Source of the DNA: Hymenobacter convexus | Lineage (GTDB): Bacteria > Bacteroidota > Bacteroidia > Cytophagales > Hymenobacteraceae | DNA length: 59,631 nucleotides | Assembly (NCBI RefSeq): GCF_030580955.1 | Contig: NZ_JAUQON010000018.1 | Span: forward strand, 1-59,631 | Direction of reading: 5' to 3' | Part shown: one piece after another, positions 1 to 8,674 of the stretch | How the letters are laid out: the number at the start of each line of letters is the position of its first letter | How positions within the stretch are numbered: the stretch's first letter is position 1 | Position numbers and translations under genes: made by a program | Notes under the pieces: generated by a model | Told to the model about the DNA's origin: nothing | The model's database searches: none | The model's input: the letters and a program-made list of their open reading frames with translations, nothing else

Positions 1-21
1 CCACGGGAAACGAGAAAAAAA

Positions 22-92
<71 letters not shown>

Positions 93-131
93 TGGGCATT
101 CGTTAAAAAGATATTCAGAGAAATGACGTTT

Positions 132-188
132 GGCTCCCCCTCCCCCTGTGGAGAGGGAGCCGGCCCCAGAGGGATTCCGTGAGGCGCC
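132..188. repeat. Hairpin repeat of the CTCTCC/GGAGAGG-GTGAGGCGC type
   Basis: The segment holds a stem (GGCTCCC at 132, GGGAGCC at about 155-161) followed by GTGAGGCGCC. A similar unit sits in the loop of the palindrome near 46381-46420 (CCCTCTCC, GGAGAGAGG, GTGTGAGGCGCC), so it appears to be a second interspersed repeat class. It lies just past the stop of the galactonate dehydratase gene and could act as a hairpin terminator, but it has no clear U tract. Confidence 0.45.
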
Positions 189-191
189 CCG

Positions 192-1340
192 TTACCACTC
201 CGCCACGCTGCCGTCGGTATTGCGCCACACGGGATTGTGCCAGTTGTGGCCGATGGCTGCCCGCTGCCGCACATATTCTTCGTTGATTTCGATGCCCAAC
301 CCCGGCCCTTCCGGGATTTTGCAGTAGCCGTTTTCGTAGAAGAAAACCGACTTGTCGGCCAGGTAGTCGAGCAGGTCATTCTCCTTGTTGTAGTGAATGC
401 CCAGGCTCTGCTCCTGAATGAAGGCGTTGTGGCAGGTAGCGTCCACCTGCAGGCAGGCGGCCAGCGCGATGGGACCCAGCGGGCAGTGCGGCGCGGCAGC
501 CACATCGAAAGCCTCGGCCATGCTGATGATTTTCTTGCACTCGGTGATGCCGCCAGCGTGCGAGAGGTCGGGCTGAATGATGTCGACGTAGCCGTCAATG
601 AGCAGCTGCTTGAAATCCCAGCGCGAGAACATGCGCTCGCCGGTGGCGATGGGGATGGAGCAGTGGTTGGCGATGTCGCGCAGGGCCTCGTTGTTTTGGG
701 GCAGCACGGGCTCCTCGATGAACATGGGGCGGTAGGCTTCGAGCTCTTTGGCCAGCACCTTGGCCATAGGCTTGTGCACGCGGCCGTGGAAATCGATGCC
801 AATGCCCAGGCCCGGCCCGCCGGCTTCGCGCACGGCGGCCACGCGGGCCAGCACGGCATCAATCTTCACGTAGGAATCGACGTAGCCCATCTCGTCGGTG
901 CCGTTCATTTTCACGGCCGTGAAGCCCTTGGCCACCATATCAGCCGCGGCCGCGCCAACGTCGTGCGGCCGGTCGCCGCCAATCCAGGAGTACACGCGCA
1001 TGGTGTCGCGCGCCCGGCCGCCCAGCAGCTGGTGAATGGGGGCGTTGTGGTACTTGCCCTTGATGTCCCACAGGGCCTGGTCGATGCCGGCAATAGCCGA
1101 CATGAGGATGGGGCCACCGCGGTAGAAGCCGCCGCGGTACATCACCTGCCAATGGTCTTCGATGTTGAGGGGGTCTTTGCCGATGAGATTTTCCATCAGC
1201 TCGGTCACGGCGGCGGCCACGGTGGCGGCCTTGCCCTCAATCACCGGCTCGCCCCAGCCGATGAAGCCGGTGTCGGTTTCAATTTTGAGAAACAGCCAGC
1301 GCGGCGGCACTTGGAAGAGTTCGAAGCGGATGATTTTCAT
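192..1340 (-). CDS. dgoD: D-galactonate dehydratase (enolase superfamily)
   Basis: This 382-residue protein should dehydrate D-galactonate to 2-keto-3-deoxygalactonate in the De Ley-Doudoroff pathway. It has the family's features at the same residue numbers as E. coli DgoD: magnesium ligands D183 (GIDFHGRV), E209 (FIEEP) and E235 (GERMF), and catalytic histidines H185 and H285 (APHCPLGP). The C terminus ends in SVAEW, as in E. coli. The ATG at 1340 gives the standard length. It lies downstream of the aldolase gene on the same strand with a palindromic repeat between them. Functional confidence is high because the catalytic pattern is complete; the related mandelate racemase-type dehydratases lack this exact set. 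Confidence 0.93.
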   Translation of the reverse strand: MKIIRFELFQVPPRWLFLKIETDTGFIGWGEPVIEGKAATVAAAVTELMENLIGKDPLNIEDHWQVMYRGGFYRGGPILMSAIAGIDQALWDIKGKYHNAPIHQLLGGRARDTMRVYSWIGGDRPHDVGAAAADMVAKGFTAVKMNGTDEMGYVDSYVKIDAVLARVAAVREAGGPGLGIGIDFHGRVHKPMAKVLAKELEAYRPMFIEEPVLPQNNEALRDIANHCSIPIATGERMFSRWDFKQLLIDGYVDIIQPDLSHAGGITECKKIISMAEAFDVAAAPHCPLGPIALAACLQVDATCHNAFIQEQSLGIHYNKENDLLDYLADKSVFFYENGYCKIPEGPGLGIEINEEYVRQRAAIGHNWHNPVWRNTDGSVAEW

Positions 1341-1374
1341 GGGGTGGGCGAAGGGATGGGAATGAAATATCGAT

Positions 1375-1475
1375 AACGGTCATGCTGAGCGCAGCCGAAG
1401 CATCTCTACCGCTTCGTTGTCTCGATTAGATTACTACTGCGGTAGAGATGCTTCGGCTGCGCTCAGCATGACCGT
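1375..1475. repeat. REP-like palindrome, GTCATGCTGAGCGCAG subfamily
   Basis: The arms AACGGTCATGCTGAGCGCAG and CTGCGCTCAGCATGACCGTT enclose the subfamily core GAAGCATCTCTACCGC and its complement, with an unpaired AT-rich loop of about 25 nt. It sits between the aldolase and dgoD genes. Folded as RNA it would make a very stable hairpin. Confidence 0.9.
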
Positions 1476-1499
1476 TCTTCCATCTCTTCATCTGAGAAA

Positions 1500-2132
1500 C
1501 TACCCTTTCGCCACGGCCGCCACAAAGGCCCGCGCCTTCTCCGTGAGCTGGGCCAGGTACTCGTCTGTCACGGCTTGCTTGGTATCGACCAATGAGCTGC
1601 CCAGGCCAAAAGCCTTCGCCCCGGCCTCCGCGAAACCCTTGATGTTATCGAGCGAAACGCCGCCGGTGGGCATGAGCGGAATGTGCGGCAGCGGACCGGC
1701 AATGTCCTTGAAATAGCCGGCGCCACTGGCCCCGGCCGGAAACACCTTGATGATGTCGCCGCCGTATTCGTAGGCCTTCAGAATCTCGGTGGCGGTGTAG
1801 GCGCCGGGAATGCTGACGGCGCCGTAGCGCTTGGTCATCCGAATGGTTTTCTTGTTGAGGGTGGGCGAAATGATGTACTTGGCCCCGGCCAGCAGGGCGG
1901 CGCGGGCCGATTCGGGGTCGAGCACGGTGCCGGCACCCACCAGCAGCCTGCCCTCCATGGCGCGCGAAACTTCTTCGATGGACGCCAGCGCGCCGGGCGA
2001 ATTCAGGGTGACTTCCATCATCCGGACGCCGCCGGCTTCTACGGCCCGGGCTATTTTGAGCAGGTCGGCGGGGTTGGCGCCGCGCACGATGGCAACGACT
2101 TTGTGTTCGAGAATGTGAGCCAGGGGAGTCAT
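1500..2132 (-). CDS. eda: KDPG/KDPGal-type aldolase (class I)
   Basis: This 210-residue class I aldolase should cleave 2-keto-3-deoxy-6-phosphogluconate or -galactonate to pyruvate and glyceraldehyde 3-phosphate. The Schiff-base lysine is K129 in DIIKVFPAG, and the general acid-base glutamate is E40 in RMMEVTLNSP; the phosphate-binding PTGGV motif lies near residue 160. I chose the ATG at 2132 because residues upstream of it do not match the family. It is transcribed toward dgoD, so the two probably share a pathway, which would make this a dgoA-type enzyme. No 2-keto-3-deoxygalactonate kinase is visible in the window. Substrate choice between the C4 epimers cannot be read from sequence. Confidence 0.88.
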   Translation of the reverse strand: MTPLAHILEHKVVAIVRGANPADLLKIARAVEAGGVRMMEVTLNSPGALASIEEVSRAMEGRLLVGAGTVLDPESARAALLAGAKYIISPTLNKKTIRMTKRYGAVSIPGAYTATEILKAYEYGGDIIKVFPAGASGAGYFKDIAGPLPHIPLMPTGGVSLDNIKGFAEAGAKAFGLGSSLVDTKQAVTDEYLAQLTEKARAFVAAVAKG

Positions 2133-2352
2133 AGCGGTGGGAAAGGCAAAAAGCGCAACGGTCCTCTGCCAACGTAGAAGCACGAATTCAGGTTAAGTTC
2201 ATTTGCCGGCCCGAGTATTGGGCCGCCGCCCGCAAGCGCCCGGCAGCCTGCTGTCGGCACAACACGTAAGGACGGATTGGAGTAAGCCCACCAACCAGCG
2301 GGCCGCCATTCCAACTCCTGCCCACCCCCTCCTACCCTCACACCTTACAATT

Positions 2353-3666
2353 ATGGGTCCCCAATTCCTCTTCGCCACCGGCATCGAAAACAGCAACCCC
2401 ACCATCCAGAACGGCAAGGTGCGCGTGGATGAGCTTGAAAAATGTGGCCATTACAAGCACTGGCAGAAGGATTTCGACTTGGTCGAGGAGTTGGGCATTT
2501 GCTTTTTGCGCTACGGGCCGCCCATTCACAAAACGTTTCTGGGACCGGGCAAGTACGACTGGAGCTTTGCCGACATGACCTTTCAGGATTTGCTGCGGCG
2601 CAACATCGCGCCCATCGTGGACCTGTGCCACTTTGGGGTGCCCGACTGGATTGGCAACTTCCAGAACCCGGATTTTCCGGCGCTGTTCGGGCAGTACGCC
2701 AAGGCGTTTGCGCAGCGGTTTCCGTGGGTGCAGCTCTACACGCCGGTGAACGAGATGTACATCTGCGCGCAGTTTTCGGCCCGTTACGGCTGGTGGAACG
2801 AGCAGCTGAGCGGCGACCAGCCCTTCGTGACGGCTCTCAAATACATCGTGAAAGCCAACGTGCTGGCCATGCAGGGCATTCTGGAGGTGCGGCCCGATGC
2901 CATTTTCATCCAGAGCGAGTCGTCGGAGTATTTCCACGCCGAAAACCCGGCCGCCATCAAGCCTGCCGAAACCATGAACGCCGAGCGGTTCCTGTCCCTC
3001 GACCTCAACTACGGCAAGCGCGTGAACAGCAGCATGTACGAATTCCTGATGGACAACGGCATGACCCGCGACGAGTACCACTTCTTCCTGGACAACAAGA
3101 TGAAGCGGCACTGCATCATGGGCAACGACTACTACTACACCAACGAGCACCGCGTGTCGGCCGACGGCAGCACCCGCGCCTCGGGCGAGATTTTCGGCTA
3201 CCACGTCATCACCTCGCAGTACCACGACCGGTACCGCCTGCCCGTGATGCACACCGAAACCAACATCTGGCAGGGCCCGCACGGCGACGAAGCCGTGAAC
3301 TGGCTCTGGAAAGAGTGGGCCAACGTGCTGCGCGTGCGCAACGACGGCGTGCCCATGGTGGGCTTCACCTGGTACTCCCTCACCGACCAGGTGGATTGGG
3401 ACACGGCCCTGCGCGAAGACAACAACCGCATGAACCCCGTGGGCCTCTACGACCTCGACCGCAATATCCGGCCCGTGGGCACGGCCTACAAGCAGCTCAT
3501 CGCCGACTGGAGCCAAGTGCTGCCCGCCCAAAGTGTGTGCCTGCAAGTACCCATCGTGATGCCCAAGGAAAGCAACGAAGCCTGGGCCCGCGAGCAAAAA
3601 CAGGACGTGAAAGAAGCCACCGCCGACCAGTCAACCACGGCCGCGAACACCACGCCGGAGTCGTAG
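2353..3666 (+). CDS. Glycoside hydrolase family 1-like beta-glycosidase
   Basis: This 437-residue protein has a (beta/alpha)8 GH1-type layout. The likely acid/base is E134 in TPVNEMYIC, matching the family TxNEP motif, and the likely nucleophile is E302 in MHTETN, where the classical motif is I/VTENG. No signal peptide is seen, so it should act in the cytoplasm on a transported disaccharide or aryl glycoside. The ATG at 2353 is preferred; the frame is open 50 codons further upstream but that stretch is proline/arginine-rich and not GH1-like. It is divergent from the aldolase/dgoD pair and followed by the SDR gene. A tail of about 50 polar residues follows the barrel. Substrate is inferred as a galactoside only from context. 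Confidence 0.8.
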   Translation: MGPQFLFATGIENSNPTIQNGKVRVDELEKCGHYKHWQKDFDLVEELGICFLRYGPPIHKTFLGPGKYDWSFADMTFQDLLRRNIAPIVDLCHFGVPDWIGNFQNPDFPALFGQYAKAFAQRFPWVQLYTPVNEMYICAQFSARYGWWNEQLSGDQPFVTALKYIVKANVLAMQGILEVRPDAIFIQSESSEYFHAENPAAIKPAETMNAERFLSLDLNYGKRVNSSMYEFLMDNGMTRDEYHFFLDNKMKRHCIMGNDYYYTNEHRVSADGSTRASGEIFGYHVITSQYHDRYRLPVMHTETNIWQGPHGDEAVNWLWKEWANVLRVRNDGVPMVGFTWYSLTDQVDWDTALREDNNRMNPVGLYDLDRNIRPVGTAYKQLIADWSQVLPAQSVCLQVPIVMPKESNEAWAREQKQDVKEATADQSTTAANTTPES

Positions 3667-3693
3667 AGGCGTGTAAGCTCATCACTTTCAAAA

Positions 3694-3786
3694 CCGTCAT
3701 GCTGAGCGTAGTCGAAGCATCTCTACCGCAGCAGTAAATAGATTAGTTGCGCGGTAAAGATGCTTCGACTGCGCTCAGCATGACGG
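3694..3786. repeat. REP-like palindrome, GTCATGCTGAGCG subfamily
   Basis: The left arm CCGTCATGCTGAGCGTAGTC pairs with the right arm ending CTGCGCTCAGCATGACGG. It separates the GH1 and SDR genes. The right arm reads open in the SDR frame (DASTALSMT), which falsely extends that gene upstream. Confidence 0.88.
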
Positions 3787-3824
3787 GCTTTTCCAATCGT
3801 TTTAAACCCAATCAATACTTTCCC

Positions 3825-4568
3825 ATGCAAGCTCGTTTCACCGATAAAGTCGTTCTCATCACCGGCGGCGCCAGCGGCATTGGCCTGGCCGCCGCCAAAC
3901 GTTTCGCTTCCGAAGGCGCCCGCGTGGTGCTGGCCGATTACAACCAAGCCAACCTCGATGCGGCCGTGCCCGAAGTGAAAGCCGCCGGCGCCCCCGACGT
4001 ATTGGCCAGCCTCTGCAACGTGGCCGTCGAAGCCCAGGTAGCCGCCACCGTGGCCGCCACACTGGGCCGGTTTGGCCGCCTCGACGTGGTGGTGAACAAC
4101 GCCGGCCTCATGCAGTTCAAGCCCCTCGAAGAACTCACCGGCGACGACTGGCTGCGCATCCTGAACGTGGATTTGCTGGGCGCCTTCTACTTCACCAAGC
4201 AGGCTTTTTTGCACATGAAGCCCGGTGGCAGCATTGTGAACATTGCCAGCATTCACGCCATCGAAACCAGCCCGTTGGTGGCGCCCTACGCGGCGGCAAA
4301 GGCCGCCATGCTCTCGCTCACCCGTTCCTCTTCGCTCGAAGGCAAGCCCAAGGGCATCCGCACCAACGTCATCCTGCCGGGCGCCATCGACACGCCCATG
4401 CTCTGGGAAAACCCGAACGTAAAATCCGGCGTCGAAATCATCGACAAAGCCGATGTGGGGAAGGCCGAGGACGTGGCCGCCACCATTGCTTACCTGGCTT
4501 CGGATGACGCTGCCTTCGTGCAGGGCGCCGAAGTGCGCGTAGACGGCGGCCGGCTCGATAGGTTGTAG
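3825..4568 (+). CDS. SDR-family sugar/alcohol dehydrogenase
   Basis: This is a classical short-chain dehydrogenase of 247 residues. It has the NAD(P)-binding TGGASGIG motif near residue 13, NNAG near residue 90, and the catalytic set S142, Y155 and K159 (PYAAAKAA). The C-terminal segment ends in the usual ADGG-like VDGG motif. I chose the ATG at 3825; upstream codons come from the palindromic repeat. Its place after the GH1 gene and opposite the galactonate enzymes suggests oxidation of galactose (or another aldose) toward the aldonate, but the exact substrate is an inference and other SDR activities are possible. Confidence 0.85.
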   Translation: MQARFTDKVVLITGGASGIGLAAAKRFASEGARVVLADYNQANLDAAVPEVKAAGAPDVLASLCNVAVEAQVAATVAATLGRFGRLDVVVNNAGLMQFKPLEELTGDDWLRILNVDLLGAFYFTKQAFLHMKPGGSIVNIASIHAIETSPLVAPYAAAKAAMLSLTRSSSLEGKPKGIRTNVILPGAIDTPMLWENPNVKSGVEIIDKADVGKAEDVAATIAYLASDDAAFVQGAEVRVDGGRLDRL

Positions 4569-4637
4569 CGTGGACGCTGCGAGTCCGCGCCGGGGCGCAC
4601 GTTCAATCAGGCGCGGACTCGCAGCGTCCGCGCTACA
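4564..4637. repeat. Palindrome, second family (TGTAGCGTGGACGCTGCGAG)
   Basis: The arms TGTAGCGTGGACGCTGCGAG and CTCGCAGCGTCCGCGCTACA form a long hairpin. Related copies lie at 11953-12021 and 23495-23575. This copy starts inside the last codon region of the SDR gene and may end its transcript. Confidence 0.85.
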
Positions 4638-4690
4638 GAAATCGGCACGGCGCTTGTAATACGGGCTTCGACACCTGTCTTTCCTGTGCT

Positions 4691-5446
4691 ATGAAAACCT
4701 GCTCCCTCGCCGCCCTGCTGCTTTTGTCGCTGCTTTCCTTCCGCGCCTCGGCCCAGTTCCGCCTGTCCGACCTGAAAGAAATTCTCACCAAGCAGGCCGG
4801 CACCCGCACTTCCAGCAGCGGCGCTAGCATTGGCGGCCTGAGCAGCACCGAAGCCGCCAGCGGCCTCAAGGAAGCGTTACTGCAAGGCATTGGCAAGGGC
4901 GCCGACCAGGCTTCCCAAACCGACGGCTTCTACCTCAACCGCCTCATTCGTATCCCTTTCCCGCCCGATGCCCAGCGCGTGGCCACCACGCTACGCAGCA
5001 TCGGCCTGGGCAGCCAAGTCGATAAGTTCGAGTTGAGTTTGAACCGCGGCGCCGAAGACGCGGCCCGCAGCGCCAAGCCCATATTCATCTCAGCCATCAA
5101 AAGCCTCACGTTCAGCGACGTGTGGAACATCCTGACCGGACAAAAAGACGCCGCCACGCAGTTTCTGAAGCGTACCACCTCTACACAGCTTGTCTCGGCC
5201 TTCTCGCCCATCATGCAGAAGAGCCTCGACCAAGTGGGCGCCACCCGTTACTACACCCAGCTGGCCACCACCTACAACCAGCTGCCCCTGGTGCAAAAAG
5301 TGCAGCCCGACCTCAACCAATACGCCACCGGCAAGGCCGTGGATGGCCTCTTCACGCTCATCGCCCAGGAAGAAGCCAACATCCGCGAAAACCCCGTGGC
5401 CCGCACCACTGAATTGCTGCGCCGCGTGTTTGGCAGCCGCAGCTAG
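4691..5446 (+). CDS. DUF4197 exported protein
   Basis: This 251-residue protein matches the DUF4197 family, whose function is unknown. A signal peptide covers about residues 1-21 (hydrophobic core then ASAQ), so the protein should be in the periplasm or envelope. Family-typical segments are seen in order: AASGLKEALLQGI near 55, a DGFY..RLIRIPFP stretch near 80, LNRGAEDAA near 117, and SLTFSDVWNILTG near 140. Length is normal for the family. It stands alone between two palindromes or spacers; no operon partner is evident. Confidence 0.85.
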   Translation: MKTCSLAALLLLSLLSFRASAQFRLSDLKEILTKQAGTRTSSSGASIGGLSSTEAASGLKEALLQGIGKGADQASQTDGFYLNRLIRIPFPPDAQRVATTLRSIGLGSQVDKFELSLNRGAEDAARSAKPIFISAIKSLTFSDVWNILTGQKDAATQFLKRTTSTQLVSAFSPIMQKSLDQVGATRYYTQLATTYNQLPLVQKVQPDLNQYATGKAVDGLFTLIAQEEANIRENPVARTTELLRRVFGSRS

Positions 5447-5498
5447 GCAGTAGGTGTGACCGTTCCTATTTCCAGCCGCGCTGACCCAAATAGTGGCG

Positions 5499-5506
5499 TA
5501 TGTTTG
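5499..5506 (+). promoter_or_regulatory. Bacteroidota-type -7 box TATGTTTG
   Basis: The octamer fits the TAnnTTTG consensus of the Bacteroidota primary sigma factor and lies 34 nt before the MaoC-like start codon. A clear -33 TTG is not seen at 19 nt spacing, so this is tentative. Confidence 0.4.
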
Positions 5507-5540
5507 CGGCCCTTTATCCGCAACCGTACGCCGCTTTTTT

Positions 5541-6011
5541 ATGCCGACTCTTACCATTCGCAGCCTTGCCGAACTCGAAGCCCATGCCGGCCAGGAGCTG
5601 GGCGTGTCCGAGCTGCACACCATCACGCAGGAGCAGATAAACCAGTTTGCCGCCGCCACGCTGGACTTTCAGTGGATTCATACCGATGCGGCGCGGGCCG
5701 AGGCCGAGTCGCCGTTCAAGGCCACCATTGCGCACGGCTACCTCACGGTTTCGCTGCTGCCCTACTTGTGGCAGCAGATTGTGGCCATTGAGAACCTGAA
5801 AATGCAGGTGAACTACGAAATCGAAAGCCTCCGCTTCAACCAAGCCGTGACGGTGAACAGCCAAGTGCGGCTGCGCGCCGCGCTGCTGTCGGTGGCCAAC
5901 CTGCGCGGCATTGCCAAGGCCCGCGTGGGCGTGACGCTGGAGATTGAAGGCCAGAAAAAACCGGCCTACACGGGCGTGGTCACGTTCCTGTATCATTTCC
6001 AGGAATCGTAA
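5541..6011 (+). CDS. MaoC-like (R)-specific enoyl-CoA hydratase
   Basis: This 156-residue single hot-dog protein belongs to the MaoC/NodN family. The hydratase motif is clear: DFQWIHTDAARA near residues 36-47, then SPF and IAHGYLTVSLLP near 53-69, which supply the catalytic Asp and His. The likely reaction is reversible hydration of an enoyl-CoA. The ATG at 5541 is chosen because the family N terminus begins near it and a TATGTTTG -7 box lies upstream. The gene is monocistronic, with a hairpin terminator at 6041. Confidence 0.85.
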   Translation: MPTLTIRSLAELEAHAGQELGVSELHTITQEQINQFAAATLDFQWIHTDAARAEAESPFKATIAHGYLTVSLLPYLWQQIVAIENLKMQVNYEIESLRFNQAVTVNSQVRLRAALLSVANLRGIAKARVGVTLEIEGQKKPAYTGVVTFLYHFQES

Positions 6012-6040
6012 CAGTATCTAAATTCAGCAGAATATCAATT

Positions 6041-6076
6041 AATGACCGGACTGCATTTGCGGCCCGGTCATTTTTG
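6041..6076 (+). terminator. Rho-independent terminator
   Basis: The stem AATGACCGG/CCGGTCATT is followed by a T run and lies 30 nt after the MaoC-like stop codon. Confidence 0.75.
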
Positions 6077-6117
6077 TATACATTGGGGCATCTATTCACC
6101 TTTTTTTCTGCTTGTTA

Positions 6118-8163
6118 ATGAGACAACTACTTCTTGGCCTGGGCCTGCTGCTGACCCTGGCCACCCCGCATGCGAGCACGGCGCAGGCCGTTAAATCAAG
6201 CACGCAGCCGCCCATCATCGACCGCGAGCTGCTGTTTGGCGACCCCGAGATTTCGGGGGCCCAACTCTCGCCCGACGGCCGGTTCCTGTCCTTCATCCGG
6301 CCCTTCAACGGCACCCGCAATATCTGGGTGAAGGGCCTGAACGAACCCTTCGATAAGGCCCGGCCCATGACCAACGACCAGGCCCGCCCGGTACGCAGCT
6401 ACTTCTGGAGCCGCGACGGCAAGTACCTGCTCTACAGCCAGGACAAGGGCGGCGACGAGAACTTCAACATCTACGCCGTGAACCCGGCCGAGGCCCCGGC
6501 GACCGGCCAGCCCGTGCCCGCCGCCCGCGACCTCACGGGCCTGAAAGGCGTGCGCGTGCAGATTATTAACGCCCCGCTCACCGACCCCAACGCGCTCTAC
6601 ATTGGCCTGAATGACCGCGACAAAGCCTGGCACGACCTCTACAAGCTGAACCTGACCACCGGCGAGAAAACCCTGGTTCGCCAGAACAACGACCGCATCG
6701 GGGCCTGGGAATTCGATTGGAACGACCAACTGCGCCTGGCCTCGCGCTCGAACCCCGACGGCAGCAACGAGTGGCTGCGCGTGGAGGGCGACCGGATGGT
6801 GCCCTTCTACAAAACGAGCATCGATGAGCAGAGCGGCGTAGTTGCCTTTGCCAAAGACAACCAGCACGTGTACATGATGACGAACATGGGCGCCGGCCGC
6901 AACCTGGCCGAAATCGTGCTCATGAACCCCGCCACTGGGAAGGAGGAGCCTTATCAGGCCGACCCATTGAAGCGTGTGGACGTGGGCGGCCTGGAAGTAT
7001 CGGAGAAAACCCACGAGCCGGTATTCGTGAGCTTCGAAGACGACCGGATGCGCCGCGTGTGGAAAGACAAGGCCTTTGAGCAGGATTTTGCCACGGTGAG
7101 CAAAAAGCTGCCGGGCCTCGATATATACCCCGGTTCGCACACCACCGACGAGCGGCTGTGGCTGCTCACGGCCACCTCGGCCACCCAGCCGCCCGTGGCC
7201 TACCTCTTCGACCGCCAGACCAAACAGCTCACCAAGCAGTACGAAACGCGGCCCAAGCTGTCGGCGGCCATGCTCTCGGACATGCGCGTGGTGCGCTACA
7301 AGTCGTCGGACGGCTTGGAGATTCCGGCTTACCTGACCTTGCCGAAGGGCGTGGTGGCCAAGAATATTCCGGTCATCATCTTGCCCCACGGCGGGCCCTG
7401 GGCGCGCGACAGCTACGGCTTCAACGCCATGCACCAGTTTCTGGCCAACCGTGGCTACGCCGTGCTCTCGCCCAACTTCCGGGCCAGCACCGGCTACGGC
7501 AAACAGTTCCTGAACGCCGGCAACGGCGAATGGGGCCGCAAAATGCAGGACGACCTGACCTGGGGCGTGAAATACCTCGTGGCCCAGGGCATTGCCGACC
7601 CCAAGCGGGTGGGCATCATGGGTGGCTCGTATGGCGGCTACGCCACGCTGGCCGGCGTAGCCTTTACGCCCGATGTATACAACGCCGCCGTGGCCATCGT
7701 GGCCCCTTCCAACCTGACGACCTTGCTCAACGCCATTCCGCCCTACTGGGAAGCCGGCCGCAAGCAGATGTACGCCCGCATGGCCGACCCCGGCACGCCG
7801 GAAGGCCGCGCGGCCCTCGACCGCATGTCGCCGCTGGGCTCGGCCGATAAAATCAAAACCCCGCTCATGGTGGTGCAGGGCGCCAACGACCCGCGCGTGA
7901 ACAAGGCCGAGGCCGACCAGATTGTGGTGGCCCTGCGCGACCGCAACTACCCCGTGCAGTACCTGCTGGCTCCCGACGAAGGCCACGGCTTCGCCCGCCC
8001 CGTGAACAACATGGCCATGTTTGCGGCTTCGGAGAAATTCCTGGCCAGCCAGCTCCACGGCCGCTACCAGGAAAGCATGAGCCCCGCCGTGGCCAAGCGC
8101 CTGCAGGAAATCACCGTGGACCCCAAAACCGTGCAGCTGGTGACGAAGACGAATGTGAAGTAG
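6118..8163 (+). CDS. S9 family prolyl oligopeptidase-type serine peptidase
   Basis: This 681-residue protein is an exported S9 peptidase. A signal peptide spans about residues 1-25 (MRQLLLGLGLLLTLA, then STAQA). The middle region is a beta-propeller with PDG repeats such as LSPDGRFLSF. The C-terminal alpha/beta hydrolase domain carries the triad S504 (GGSYGGYA), D591 (QGANDPRVN) and H623 (DEGHGF). It probably trims small peptides in the periplasm. The ATG at 6118 gives a clean signal peptide; a TTG two codons earlier is less likely. It is monocistronic and followed by a palindrome. Confidence 0.92.
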   Translation: MRQLLLGLGLLLTLATPHASTAQAVKSSTQPPIIDRELLFGDPEISGAQLSPDGRFLSFIRPFNGTRNIWVKGLNEPFDKARPMTNDQARPVRSYFWSRDGKYLLYSQDKGGDENFNIYAVNPAEAPATGQPVPAARDLTGLKGVRVQIINAPLTDPNALYIGLNDRDKAWHDLYKLNLTTGEKTLVRQNNDRIGAWEFDWNDQLRLASRSNPDGSNEWLRVEGDRMVPFYKTSIDEQSGVVAFAKDNQHVYMMTNMGAGRNLAEIVLMNPATGKEEPYQADPLKRVDVGGLEVSEKTHEPVFVSFEDDRMRRVWKDKAFEQDFATVSKKLPGLDIYPGSHTTDERLWLLTATSATQPPVAYLFDRQTKQLTKQYETRPKLSAAMLSDMRVVRYKSSDGLEIPAYLTLPKGVVAKNIPVIILPHGGPWARDSYGFNAMHQFLANRGYAVLSPNFRASTGYGKQFLNAGNGEWGRKMQDDLTWGVKYLVAQGIADPKRVGIMGGSYGGYATLAGVAFTPDVYNAAVAIVAPSNLTTLLNAIPPYWEAGRKQMYARMADPGTPEGRAALDRMSPLGSADKIKTPLMVVQGANDPRVNKAEADQIVVALRDRNYPVQYLLAPDEGHGFARPVNNMAMFAASEKFLASQLHGRYQESMSPAVAKRLQEITVDPKTVQLVTKTNVK

Positions 8164-8170
8164 CTACTGT

Positions 8171-8259
8171 CTGTCATGCTGAACGCAGTGAAGCACCTTA
8201 TTACGTTAGAACAGGTCGTTCCAACGTAATAAGGTGCTTCACTGCGTTCAGCATGACAG
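8171..8259. repeat. REP-like palindrome, GAAGCACCTTATTACG subfamily
   Basis: The arms CTGTCATGCTGAACGCAG and CTGCGTTCAGCATGACAG flank a core AAGCACCTTATTACGT that is matched by its complement. Both arms carry the same subfamily-specific bases. It separates the convergent S9 peptidase and DUF779 genes. Confidence 0.9.
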
Positions 8260-8265
8260 GCGATT

Positions 8266-8661
8266 TTACACGGCCGCTTCCGGCACCTCATCCCCTGCAT
8301 ATACCGGCTCCATGTCCTTTTCCTCTTCTTCAGTAAACAACCTTGAGCGGATGAGAAACCGTACGCCCAGCGGGATTTCCAGCGAAAAGCTAGCGCCGCG
8401 GCCTTTCACCACATCCACCGTGAGTTGGGTGTGTTTCCAATAGGCAAACTGGCTGGCACTCATAAAGAAGTCGCAGCCGTGAATGCGGCCCAGCCACACG
8501 TCGTTGCTGCCCACGCGGAACTCACCCTTGGCGAAGCACATGGGCGAGGAGCCGTCGCAGCACCCGCCGCTCTGGTGGAACATGAGCGGGCCGTGCTCGT
8601 CGCGGAGCAAGTCGATGGTGGCTTCGGCGGCGGTGGTGACGAGGACGCGGGGCGTGGGCAT
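8266..8661 (-). CDS. DUF779 protein associated with acetaldehyde dehydrogenase
   Basis: This 131-residue protein matches DUF779, a family commonly encoded beside AldB-type aldehyde dehydrogenases. Visible features are QSGGCCDGSSPMC near residues 31-43, with a Cys-rich patch that may bind a metal or be redox-active, and LEIPLGVRFLIRSRLF near 95. It is the last gene of a run aldehyde dehydrogenase, exported protein, DUF779 on the minus strand. Its biochemical role is not known; a chaperone or cofactor role for the dehydrogenase is an inference from linkage. Confidence 0.85.
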   Translation of the reverse strand: MPTPRVLVTTAAEATIDLLRDEHGPLMFHQSGGCCDGSSPMCFAKGEFRVGSNDVWLGRIHGCDFFMSASQFAYWKHTQLTVDVVKGRGASFSLEIPLGVRFLIRSRLFTEEEEKDMEPVYAGDEVPEAAV

Positions 8662-8674
8662 GGGGGGCGATGGG

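Noticed and set aside
237..1376. Long open frame on the plus strand opposite dgoD
   Set aside because: It is a His/Val/Gly-rich shadow of the catalytically complete dgoD gene on the other strand; high GC leaves such frames open.
2203..2352. Upstream 50 codons as part of the GH1 protein
   Set aside because: The stretch is Pro/Arg-rich, lacks a signal peptide, and the family N terminus begins at the ATG at 2353.
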